Source of the DNA: Adiantum capillus-veneris
Lineage: Eukaryota; Streptophyta; Polypodiopsida; Polypodiales; Pteridaceae
Assembly (NCBI GenBank): GCA_014529385.2
Contig: CM043952.1
Span: forward strand, 53,958,119 to 54,022,118
Reading direction: 5' to 3'
DNA: 64,000 nucleotides
Shown: positions 54,690-64,000 of the stretch, in pieces
Numbering within the stretch: the stretch's first letter is position 1
Layout: each line of letters begins with the position of its first letter
The notes under the pieces: model-generated
The model's input: the letters and a program-made list of their open reading frames with translations, nothing else
Database searches by the model: none
Told to the model about the DNA's origin: nothing
Program-made: the position numbers and the translations under genes

Positions 54690-56960
54690 CATCCCTAGGT
54701 TTCTTGTATTTTTAACAAGCCACCAGGCTGATTTACTTCTCCCGATACTTGTTCATTTTCAGCTTTTTGTTCTTGTTCAATTGTCATAGGGGTTTCTTGC
54801 ATTTTTAGCAAGCCCTCTGACTGATTATTTTGGCATGTTGACTGTTCTTGTGTTTCACGCTGGTGACTGGGCTCTTTAATGAAAGACATTGATGTCTCGC
54901 CCATCGCCTAGGCCTCGTCTAGACTATACTTTGTTGCCATCAGGTCTTTGATTAAATCTTTACTTTTCTGTTCGGGTGCGAGGTGTGAGGTTGGGACCTC
55001 GACCTTCATAAATTCCGCATGGTGCTGGCTGGTTTGTCCAAAGTGAACTTTTGTTTCAATGGTCGGGTATTCCATATGGATCAAGGAGCTATGCACTGGA
55101 CTTGGTATTTTAGCTTCTTCAATATGTATTTCTTGTTGTTGCTCCTGCCTTGACTGCTCCTCTTGTTGATAGATTCATTCTATTAATTCTATTACATTAT
55201 CTTCCTTGGACTTATAAAGAGATTCCTCCCTCGTAGATGTGGTTGTCTAATGATGGTTAAATCTCCTTTTGGTCCTTAATTCCTTGGAGAAGGCACTCTC
55301 TTTGTGTTGCTCTTGGATCCTAGTCTGTTTGGCTTCCTCCCATTCTGCTTCGCCTTCAGCTGGCCTCTTTGATGTCTGACCGGTCCGTTCTTTGATCTTC
55401 TCTCTCATCATCTCTGACAAGATTTGGGCTTGTTCTTCTTTCCTTAGTAGTTCCATCTTTCTTTTTTCCTAAGTGGCGTCCCTTTGCTTCTGCTTTTGTT
55501 CTTCCTCTGCCCGTTGTTTTCTTTCCTGCTCTTCCTTAGCCTTCCTTTCCCTTTGTTCTCTTCTTCGGGCATAAACGGATGTGGGCTTTCTTTCTTGAGT
55601 ATTTGGGTCTATCTGTTGGAGTTCCACTTCTTCTTCGTCAGTCTCTGATCCAATGGAATCAGAGCTGGTGGCCCCTTTGTCTCTAAATACTCTAGTTGTG
55701 TTGTCTTTTTTGCCTTAATGGGCCTCATTGATGTAGCAGACCCAGTCCCTTTTCTTCCTTTGGGCTGCCTGATCATTTCGGCCCACTTATTTGATTATGG
55801 AGCATCTTCTAATGCATCTCTTTCATCGACAAGGCAAATTGCAATCTTGGTTAAGAACTTAGCTCCCCCTAGGTGTGGAATGCCTGACTGCTTTGCCCAC
55901 CGCTTCTTTTTTGTTGCTGCTACCATCCGGTTCAACCCCACTTAGCCAGATCAACTGGTACGTTTTTGTGCTGGGGTACTAGCTTTTGTAAAGCAGAAGC
56001 TAGATTTCTTTCAGGTCTTGTATACCTAGTATGTCTGTCAAAGTGCAAATGCTGGTGTAGGACCCTCATGAGATACTCAATCCTTTTTTCCTTGACGCTA
56101 CTTAAAGTAGGGAGTGTCACCGTGCTGATGTCTTCATCTGCATATCCTTGCGGCTCATAGGCTCCCCCCTCAGTAACTTGGTGATTTCTGCTAGGGTATC
56201 CATGGTTATCTCTATTGATATCTTTTCTCTCACTGCATTTGTTAGTGCTGTCGTAGCTTTGTCTTCATCTACTTTTTGTAGATTTGTGATTAACTCATGG
56301 GCTCACCTGTAGTCAGCTTGGACTATGGGTTCTGACAAGAAGTCCTCAACAACTATCCTAGAGATTGCCATGTCTGCACTTTGGGGTGTGTAAGCAATTG
56401 CATTGAAGTCCTTGGGCATTTGTGGTGCCTCCCATCTTCTTCCCTGCTTGTCCTTCCAAACACAGTCGAACACTCTGAGGCCTTTTGTTGCTGGATAGAC
56501 TCGTTGACAAAGCATGCCCTCGATTCAGTGATATTTTCCATATCGACTTGGTAGCTATCCTTATCTTCCAGTTTATAAATGCTTGGGTGCCTCATCTTTT
56601 TTGGAGTGCTTGAACCTATACATGAAAAGCAAAATCTCACGGTTTAATGCAAGATTTTGAGTCATGATAAGTCCAGCTATGTCAATATCTGTGTGTTATG
56701 AGGTCTAATTTGTGCAATCATGGTGTCTATGGAGTCTTCTGACTGATCACTTTCCGATGGTCTTCTTTAGTTTCAAATTTGATCAGCATGGTAGCATCCT
56801 TGGTCACTGACACTGCCATCTTTCACTTGACCTATTGTGTGAATCCATATGTGGATTCCTTTTGTCTTTCTGGTTCTCTGGACTAACCAGTTGATATGCT
56901 TCTGAGCCCATTTGGTACTTCAATTCTTAGAAAAAGGTCTCATGATAGCAACCACGGTAG
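54690..56960 (-). pseudogene. Broken minus-strand gene, Glu/Lys/Gln-rich, family unknown
   Basis: Coding-like minus frames, broken by many stops, run over 2.2 kb: KWAQKHINWLVQRTRK near 56890, KKMRHPSIYKLEDKDSYQVD near 56590, KGLRVFDCVWKDKQGRRWEA near 56440, MPKDFNAIAYTPQSADMAIS, HQHLHFDRHTRYTRPERN near 56040, then a very charged region (KAKEEQERKQRAEEEQKQKQ near 55500, predicted coiled coil) and a tail with two copies of a GLLKMQET-type repeat. No RT, protease or zinc motif is seen. It may be an extra or gag-like ORF of an unknown retroelement, or a host gene relic. Confidence 0.4.
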
Positions 56961-57223
56961 TTGACATGTGTCAAGCTTGTAGGAATTAGCTCTTAGATCA
57001 TGCAGATGATGCTCCAGCTAATTTAGAAGTTTTGCATGGCTAAAAAAATACAAACACTTATATATTGTAAGGTTTTCCAAAGCAATATACAATAGCGTGG
57101 TCTTTTTTCTGTGTCAGACTCTCTCTATACTCTCTCGTTAGCTCATTCACCTCCTTCTCTGCACGCTACCCTGCTCGCCATGGATCCTCTTTGCTGGAAT
57201 CCTCCAGAGCCCCAACACCAACA
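56950..57223 (+). repeat. E12 5' LTR
   Basis: Shares with the 3' LTR the segments TGTCAAGC, GGAATTAGCTCTTAGA, ACACTTATATATTGTAAGG (TATA-like) and CTCGCCATGGATCCTCTT, and the end CCCCAACACCAACA. Confidence 0.8.
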
Positions 57224-57225
57224 AC

Positions 57226-57238
57226 TGGTATCAAAGCG
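57226..57238 (+). promoter_or_regulatory. E12 primer-binding site
   Basis: TGGTATCAAAGCG, two bases after the LTR; initiator-Met tRNA type with one change. Confidence 0.85.
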
Positions 57239-57239
57239 T

Positions 57240-57690
57240 TAGGCTCTCAAAGCGGGTCCTCTGCTGCATCTCAAGACGCTGCCGTATTGTGGCGCTGGCG
57301 AGGCCAAGTCCAGGTAACCTCTCAAAATGCCATCTTTCCCAGGTGGTTTCAACAATCCCAAGGTGCTGCAAACAGGGCGCACTAAAACCCTTCGCATGCT
57401 GCATATCAAAACGTTGGGTTGCAATCCCAAGCAAAAGTCTGCAGCATCAAGTGCCCTCTCAAAACGCTGCTAATGAAGTTGATTTGTCTCTTGTGCCTCT
57501 CAAAACGCTGTGGTGGAGAAGCTTGTGAGAGCGCAGCATATCAAAAGGCATTGAAGGATTGTGGGCAATTTTTTGCACATATCAAGATGTTGTCTATCCA
57601 GCTGTAGTAGAGGTGGTCTCTCTTTTACTAGCATATCAAAATGCTGTTGCAAATCATTGAGCCACTGAGGATGCATTTCAAAATTCTACT
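57240..57690 (+). repeat. E12 leader with TCAAAACGCTG motif array
   Basis: At least eight degenerate copies of TCAAAACGCTG occur (for example near 57455 and 57500), spaced 20-80 bp. The core AAAACGCTG is the reverse complement of the CAGCGTTTT motif in LTRs A-C and at 33.1-33.4 kb. Between here and the purine tract nothing is coding. Confidence 0.7.
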
Positions 57691-58279
57691 ATAAGTTGGC
57701 AGTTTATATTGCAATCCAACATAGTTTTTGGTCAAACTTCTAGGTAGTTTTGTGAGCATTTCCAAAGGATGCTAGCCACAGGGTCCCTTGTTAGTGACGC
57801 GCATGAAGGTAAAAATAAACGGTAGCATCAAGAGCTTGAGATCGACAAAGAAACCATATGAAGCGAGAAGATACATGGGTTGCCAATTGTTGGGAGACGC
57901 ACAATCCTTATGCAAACCATTTGCTTCGAGCACTCGGTGCATTAAAACAGAGTTCAAAAAGTTTTTTTTCTTATTCAGTATCATAGATTTGTCTGTCTAT
58001 TGTCAACACAATCACAATTATCTTCCAAAAGCCTTGTTTTAGCTTACAAGCTATCAATTACTGCCATGCCAAAAACTTTGTACGGGACACTGCCACAAAA
58101 ATAAAGTGGTAAGACCCCCTTCTTGTTTGGTCAAGTTCTTATTGTCTCACACTGATAGTTGTTTGAGGGAAGTGCACATAGACACCTATGTTGTTGTCCA
58201 AGGGGGGGCTTCTACTCATAGTTTCAGGTGATTAAACTCTACAATGGTCTGTCTCGAGTCCATTGTTAGTGGTTTGGGC

Positions 58280-58310
58280 TTGAGGGGGGGGGGGTGGGTG
58301 GGCGGGGGGG
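58280..58310 (+). promoter_or_regulatory. E12 polypurine tract
   Basis: TTGAGGGGGGGGGGG and further G-rich sequence directly precede TGCTGGG, the LTR start. Unusually long for a polypurine tract. Confidence 0.65.
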
Positions 58311-58311
58311 T

Positions 58312-58609
58312 TGCTGGGTATTCAAGCCCAAGTTTGGTCCAATGTGTCAAGCCCATGGGAATTAGCTCTTAGAGCATGCAAATGAAGCTCCAATTATTTT
58401 AGAAGTTTTGCATGGCTAGCATGGCTTTAAAAAAACACTTATATATTGTAAGGTTTTCTTTTACAAAGAAATATACAATAGCGTGGCCTTCTTTCTGTGT
58501 TGGACTCTCTCTGCTCTCTCGCGTTATCTCATTCACCTCCTTCTCTACACGCTACCCTGCTCGCCATGGATCCTCTTCGCTGGCATCCTCCATAGCCCCA
58601 ACACCAACA
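58312..58609 (+). repeat. E12 3' LTR
   Basis: 298 bp from TGCTGGGTATTCAAGCCCAA to CCCCAACACCAACA. Confidence 0.8.
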
Positions 58610-59696
58610 CATCCTCTATGTACGACATGTGCATTATGTTCTCGAGATTTCACAGAGTTTGATCTCAGTGAGATGCTTGAGATACAATGGTTGTCATGTA
58701 CTACTTTGAGAGCAATCTTTCCAGATGGAGTTGGGTGGCTAATCATTGCATGGGGAGTTAGGTCCTACATCGTCTACCCACTACATGTTTCTCAGGTGCA
58801 AGAGGCATAGTCTTAGTGATGGCACTGATGTGTGAGGAACGAGAGATAAGACGTGTCTCATTCACGAATGAGCTCCAGTATGCTCAAGAGACAGAGCATG
58901 TAGCTGTGTAGGACATGTCAGTGGACTTTGCAAAGGCGGAGGTGGAGCGAGATTGCTCCAGTGGGACACAAAAGGTGTTGTCAGAGTTTATACAAACAGA
59001 GGTAGAGCATGTCTGCTCCCTACAGACACAAGCATAGATGGCAAACATGGAGTTCTTTCATCTAGTCATGCTAGAGGCTGATAAGTTGATGCCAAGACAC
59101 ATAGTTCCACATATGGATGAGAGGGAGTCTGCAATATTTGCATGTAGGCTCTAGCATGGATTCACATGTTTACCTATCATTGATCCCTTATTATTTATAT
59201 ACAATAAAATAAGGAGGTAGAGTTTGCTGCTTTATTATCTACCCACATAGAGTGCTCCTGCTTCTCCCTCTTCCTTGCATGCATGCATTGAACAATCACA
59301 CTTATTAAGCTTGCCTTTGCCTATGTCCTTTTCTGTGCTCTTCCATTTGCCTTTGGATTTCCAATCTTGAGACCAATGGATTTGCACATCCTCGAGGACT
59401 TTGTGAGAGTTGAGGCCGCTAAATGAGTAATAGTCCAACAATCACTTTCCATTGTTGATGGTTGATTCTATGTTGGTGTAGAGGCTTTGATGCAAAAAAT
59501 TCCCAAGACTTTTTGATACTTAGCACAAAGTTGGCACCCCAAATTTGTCCCCAAGGCCATTGTATTTCAAAATGTTGGCCTCCTGGCCTTAGCATCACCT
59601 CTCAAAATGCACCAAATTCAGCATCAATCACTCCACCATCATTTCTAAAACATTGTCTCAGCACCAACAACCTTTCCCTTTTCTTATGATCTACCA
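58610..59696. other. Unassigned sequence
   Basis: No gene is recognised. Around 58930-59035 are repeated phrases such as GAGGTGGAGCGAGATTGCTCC and GAGGTAGAGCATGTCTGCTCC. A segment at 59560-59660 carries TCAAAATG-type motifs like those in E12 and lies just beyond the end of the E13 gag. Confidence 0.5.
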
Positions 59697-60317
59697 CTAA
59701 CAAAAGAGAGCATTGCTACTACCACGAGTAGCATCAAGATTCTTCCTGTTAATCTCTTCAGTAAGCAAACTGTCCTCAACATCAACACATGTTAAAACAT
59801 CAGCAAGTGTTGAGTTACTTGTGGATGTGCAAAAAGTATCCCAACTTTTTGGCGATGTAACCAATGAAAAAATTGCTTTGACCGAATCTTCAAAATTGAC
59901 TCTTTGCATAGAAAGCTGGCTGAAAATTGTGTTGAACTCATTGACATGGTTTCACATGTGTGTGCCCTCATCCATCTTCAAATCAATCAACTGTTTCAAC
60001 CAATAAACCTGTGATGCTGCACTTTGCTTCTCATACAAGTCACATAACGTTTTTCACAGCTCATAGCTAGCCTTTCCCTTGTTTACATTGAAGTACATAT
60101 TCTTTGACAAATTTAGCATGACGGTGGACTTGGCAAGCTCGTCCAACTCCTGTCGGTCATACTCATCCATATCCTCAGGCATTATCCCCTTCATTTTTAT
60201 CGGCCCGATGTGCTTTTTATGCACTAAAACGTTGTGAAATGTTTCCTTTCAAAATGGGAATTTAGTGCCATCTAACTTCTTAATGTTGAACAAAGAGTTC
60301 TCTGATAATGAAGCCAT
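59697..60317 (-). pseudogene. E13 gag
   Basis: The ATG at 60317 starts MASLSENSLFNIKKLDGTKF, then PEDMDEYDRQELDELAKSTV, VYWLKQLIDLKMDEGTHMCN and SPKSWDTFCTSTSNSTLADV, typical of the UBN2 gag of copia. Stops replace Trp at two places near 60253 and 60060. It ends before any knuckle. Confidence 0.88.
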
Positions 60318-60700
60318 CACTCGACAAGGAACAAAAGTGGTAGGTCCGCTCAACTAAACAAGACGATAGAAAACCTAAAGGAATTTGACAGAGTCTCCCC
60401 CACAAAAATGACTTTTGAGCACAAAACAAATGTGTACAATGTCTGAAATGCTGATAAAAGTGGCTAACTCTAAAAGAATGTCTTTAACCAATTGAACACT
60501 ATCAAACGCATATGCATAAAGATGACAGCAATGCCAAAAATAGAAAGTTAGCAATTGCACACCAATACTGCACTAACCGCATAAACATACATCCTATGTT
60601 GATGTCAAAACTATAGGGATGTTGGGGCTCTATTGCGGGCACGCTCTTGTACCTGTATCACCGATAGGATTTGCACATTTGAGAATCCTTCAACTCAATA

Positions 60701-60871
60701 AAACCTTACTATGACCTTCAACAATAGGCTTTGCATGATAATTTTTGTCCATACACAACCATATAAGATCTTACATCAACCACAAAAACCTTACTACGAC
60801 CTTCAACAATAGGCTTTGCATGATAATTTCTGTCAATACACAAACCACATAAGATCTTACATCAACCACAT
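60701..60871. repeat. 85-bp tandem duplication in the E13 leader
   Basis: AACCTTACTATGACCTTCAA to TAAGATCTTACATCAACCAC is repeated once from 60786 with a few changes. Confidence 0.92.
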
Positions 60872-61412
60872 AATATCATTTTCTGTAATTGCTGCTGCTG
60901 CTTTGTTTGATTTAACAGACCCACAAGAATTTACATCAAATGTGCATGTATGATAGAGATTGCAAAAATAGTCTGCATTGAAAACAAGTATGTGGAAGAA
61001 CCTGCAAATGTAGATCCCCATGCTATTTAAGATAGATAACTCCCGAACCATGCAAAATTTGTAGTAAATTTCTTCTGCAAAGTTGTAGAGCACAAAAAAA
61101 TGGTCAATAATTGTGGATGTCGGCCTAAAATGTTGATTGTAGCCATGAGAAATCTGAGTTGCAAAAATTTGTAGCCTGTCCTACACGACATGTAGGAAAG
61201 TCTAAGCAAGGCAGCTCAAAATTGGTGAGGATTCTAAAAAAACTTTCTTCTGCAAAGTTGTAGAGCATGAAAAGTTGGTTGTGCACTCGGGAAATTGACT
61301 TGAACGGCTACCTTTTGATATGCAAAAACAGACCTGCAAAAATATGGTAAAGGTTTTGCTATGTTTTTGCCTGCTTCTCTACCAAGCACTAATGGTGCTC
61401 TACAATCCTCAA

Positions 61413-61424
61413 GCTCTAATATCA
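61413..61424 (-). promoter_or_regulatory. E13 primer-binding site
   Basis: The minus strand reads TGATATTAGAGC just after the LTR, an initiator-Met tRNA site with two changes. Confidence 0.75.
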
Positions 61425-61426
61425 GT

Positions 61427-61588
61427 TGAAGCGCGCGAGCAAGAGCATGTGCATGTCTGTGCAACAATGGAGAAGAGAGAAGAAGAGAAACACTATTGGG
61501 GTAGGCTATGGAGGATTCCATCGACAAGGAGCCATGGCGAGGTGATGGCGTGTAGAGCAGAGCGGAGAGAGGGTAATGAGAGAGAGAG

Positions 61589-61631
<43 letters not shown>

Positions 61632-61745
61632 CTTCAATACAAAAAAATAATTTCCTTGCATAAATTATCATGAAACTTATTAGATATGTAGCTTTAGGCA
61701 GCCATGCAAATATCCATGCAAATTCGACGCTTTACCACCCCAACA
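61427..61745 (-). repeat. E13 5' LTR
   Basis: On the minus strand it starts TGTTGGGGTGGTAAAGCG. It contains a (GA)n/(CT)n tract (61577-61629) and ends near CTTCA. Confidence 0.8.
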
Positions 61746-62550
61746 AAAAAATCTCAAAAAATCTTCTAATGTCAAGAAATTATCTGATCCAACTAAGGAC
61801 AATAAGCCACCTCATTGGCTATAATATTTATATGTAGGATGTTGACATTACCCTTAAGTGTTTTGCGGATAATTCCCAAGTTCAAAATAAAGTACAAGAT
61901 GGAAATTACATTAAAGAAAGACTAGATGACCTACTCTAATATCAAATCAAAATAAATGAGAGATTCAAGACTAGATAAAGAGAAGAACAACAATGACTAT
62001 TAATAGAAATGAATACAATGGATGCTAGCTTAGACTTTGAGCATGAGTGGCTTATGCATTAAGTGCAATGCTCTATGAGTAGGATTGGATCTACACACAC
62101 AAAGGTATCCTGAGATGATAGGCCAGCTAGTTCTGGTAGGCTAATAAGATTAGGGTAACCAAATCTAGAGAAAAAGATTAGGGTAACCATACCTAGAGAA
62201 AACCCTTCAAATTTAGGCTAACATTACTCTATAATATGTCCTTTTTTTTTGGGGGGGGGGGGGGGGGGGGGGGGGGTCGGCCTCAGTAACTCCAACCCTC
62301 ATCAAGTCTCCGCTTCTGTTTAAACTTCTCTAGTGTGCTAAGTAATTAAGAGAGGTTTACCTTGTTATTATTTTTCTTGCATGTGCTACTGAATTAATAA
62401 TCCAACATTTATGTCCAATTATACGTAACTAAAATAGATAATTTGATAACAATGGTATCATAGTTATACTCAGGCTTTTATGTCAAATTATATGTAATTG
62501 AAACACATAATTTAATAACATTGGTGTCATAGATGTATTCACACTTTTCT
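61746..62550. other. AT-rich unassigned sequence with poly-G tract
   Basis: No gene seen. GATTAGGGTAACCAAATCTA and GATTAGGGTAACCATACCTA form a short tandem repeat at 62148-62200. Nine T then 26 G lie at 62242-62276. Confidence 0.6.
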
Positions 62551-63265
62551 TCTTGTTGAGGAGAGATTGATCCTAGGAATCTTTGTGAGCCCATCAAGCA
62601 CCAAGTTCTACTCTATCTAACGGGATTTCACACTCCTCTTTTGTTAGGCTTATATATCAAGCTACTCTATATGATGGCTAGTATATGAAGTTCCTTCATT
62701 TATATTGGACCTCCTCTATATATACATCATTTAGTGTAAGTATTCTACACAGTTCATGGTTGTAGTCTCTCTGTATTGTGTCTTTCTTCTTCTCTTTCAT
62801 CAACTTTTGAACATGGCATCAGAGCGTAGTTGCTTTTCTTTCATGAAAGCAACGCATTATGGCCTCTCACGACTTTGTGCAACTATTGTGCAAGAAAAAT
62901 ATTTAATTAAGCAAAACATAAAATTGTCATAAGTTTCTTTTTAAAACTTGGATTCTAGTGTTTGAAGAGTCATTTTTAAGGTTTTGAGGCATTTGAGAGG
63001 TGCTCTTCATGATAGATTTATGACATCCTGTACCACTAGTAATCTACAATGATTTGGTAACTATTGAGAGTGGTGCAACTAAGCACATTATGTCTGATTG
63101 AGATGTTAATTTTTCTTCAATCTGTCCCTAATGGGAATATACCTTGGATGAAGAAGATTCAAAAACCTTTGTTTGTATCTGCACTTGCAAAAACTTTGAT
63201 CACATATTTATTGTGATCTTAGTTTTGGTGAAACTATTGTGGCAACTCACACTTTTTTTTGTGGG
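62551..63265 (+). pseudogene. Degraded copia remnant E14 (LTR end, primer site, protease trace)
   Basis: A TATA box (TATATATAC, 62717-62725) is followed about 90 bases later by TGGCATCAGAGCG (62814-62826), a primer site with one change. At 63066-63105 codons read ESGATKHIMSD then a stop, matching the E9-E11 protease DSGATKHTTSH. At 63215-63240 SFGETIVATH follows the family SFGDEIVAS. Most of gag is deleted. Confidence 0.6.
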
Positions 63266-63287
63266 ATGCATAAGTGAAGGGCATCTA

Positions 63288-63466
63288 GTGGTGTGATCGT
63301 GCACGTGCATGTGGGAAGGGGAAGAAGAAGAGAAGAGTAATTAAGGGAAACATCACACCAAGAGAATGAGAGTGTGTTACCTTTATTTCTATATGAAGAG
63401 TAGAGTTAATGGTTAGTCATGGGTGGGCGTCCACAAGCCGGGTAGCCACATTTCTTTACCCCAACA
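63288..63466 (-). repeat. E15 3' LTR
   Basis: On the minus strand it starts TGTTGGGGTAAAGAAATG at 63466. The far end, near 63288, is uncertain. The purine tract AAGTGGGAGA (63469-63478) precedes it. Confidence 0.7.
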
Positions 63467-63478
63467 ATCTCCCACTTA

Positions 63479-64000
63479 AAGGCTAATGTGTCCATAAGTG
63501 GCTATGATTAAAGGTAGTATGTACAATTTTGAATCATGATAGCTTCACCCTTGTACAACTATGTTCACCCTACACCCATAAACTCGATGTAATATGCGAA
63601 CCGCTCCATAGCCAAGCTCTTTGTAAGAGCATCCACTCGGTTGTTATCAGTGTGGACCTTGGCAAGCTTCAATTGCTTATTTGTCAACGCATTCTGAATG
63701 AGATGATATCTCACCTCAATGTGTTATGACTTGGAGTGAAACACGAGACTTCTTGCCAAAGCAATGTCACTCTCACTATCTCAATGCAAAAATGGAACCT
63801 GTTGAATGTCCAAAATTTTAACTAAACGTGTCAATCATATATCTTCCTTGCTAGCATCTGAGGCTGCAATATACTCAACATCTATAGTGGAAGAAGATGT
63901 ATAATCTTGGAGAGATGATCTCCAAAAAAAATGGCTCCTTTTGCAAATATGAAAATGATGCCAAATGTAGATCTTTTACATAATCCGCATCTGTGTAACC
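63479..64000 (-). pseudogene. E15 copia RNase H, continues beyond window
   Basis: Minus codons read TIDVEYIAASDASKEDI, VFHSKS then HIEVRYHLIQNALTNKQLKL, AKVHTDNNRVDALTKSLAME and end IEFMGVG near 63540. This is a copia RNase H of another family than E1 or E11. Stops interrupt it near 63730 and 63785. RT would lie beyond 64000. Confidence 0.85.

Larger units (their letters stand above)
56950..58609 (+). mobile_element. Non-coding LTR element E12 (LARD- or TRIM-like)
   Basis: Two related LTRs (about 56950-57223 and 58312-58609) flank about 1.1 kb. A primer site and a G-rich purine tract are in the right places, but no gag or pol can be read inside. The left LTR seems to lack its first 20-30 bases. 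It would rely on enzymes of another copia-like element. Confidence 0.75.
59697..61745 (-). mobile_element. Ty1/copia remnant E13 (5' LTR, leader, gag)
   Basis: Minus-strand 5' LTR (61427-61745), primer site, a leader of about 1.1 kb and gag to 59697. Everything downstream of gag is lost. The LTR is distantly related to E12, sharing CTCGCCATGG and the WGGAATCCTCCA segment. Confidence 0.82.

Noticed and set aside
54690-56960. An endogenous caulimovirus-like insertion
   Set aside because: No movement-protein, protease, RT or RNase H motif could be found on either strand in the segment.
62148-62200. Telomere-like repeat (TTAGGGT-like phrases)
   Set aside because: Only two units of a longer 20-30-base repeat; no tandem TTTAGGG array.

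Overview
This window is repeat-dense nuclear DNA of a land plant. Nearly all recognisable coding sequence belongs to transposable elements of plant type: Ty1/copia elements primed by initiator-Met tRNA, a Ty3/gypsy chromovirus, a plant L1-type LINE and a hAT-type non-autonomous DNA element. One host exon fits this: 37 codons at 38309-38419 (minus) that look like the membrane-anchor first exon of a plant synaptotagmin (SYT). A fern or another large-genome plant is my guess; the sequence does not prove it. I see no rRNA, CRISPR, operon or organellar sequence.

Layout. 1-4610 is a plus-strand copia element (E1) that enters from the left. 4620-11789, continuing at 29018-29498, is a run of three related LTRs (A, B, C) separated by two minus-strand internal regions (E2, E3). 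This is the expected product of recombination between LTRs. A gypsy solo LTR (E4, 10329-10986) with a perfect 5-bp target duplication sits inside E3. LTR C is split by a gypsy chromovirus (E5, 11790-29017). E5 is itself split by an L1-type LINE (E6, 12683-19560, 14-bp target duplication) and by a minus-strand copia (E7, 19713-25035) of the same family as E1. The order of insertion can be read directly: E3, then E5, then E6 and E7.

29499-38300 holds decayed sequence: LINE relics, a foldback palindrome, tandem duplications, a LINE ORF1 relic, and a hAT-type element (E8, 36478-37203) with an 8-bp target duplication. 38309-38900 is the SYT first exon with its upstream region. 39193-39448 is a small inverted-repeat element carrying a tRNA-like pol III promoter. 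41515-52490 holds three members of one copia family (E9, E10, E11); E10 and E11 share an LTR. 52490-56960 and 44237-45332 carry unrecognised, broken minus-strand coding sequence rich in Glu, Lys and Gln. 56950-58609 is an LTR pair with PBS and G-rich PPT but no retroviral coding (E12). 59697-64000 holds three more copia remnants (E13, E14, E15).

None of the elements looks able to move by itself. E1 and E6 have lost a catalytic Asp in RT (YVND, FADN). E5 lacks protease and the integrase core. E2, E9 and E10 lack RT. Many in-frame stops are TAG where relatives have CAG or CAG is expected, which fits loss of methylated C at CHG sites. I found no convincing new biological system. The best leads are the recurring CAGCGTTTT motif array in several LTR or leader regions, the unrecognised minus-strand element at 52.5-57 kb, and the SYT exon with a possible GC splice donor.
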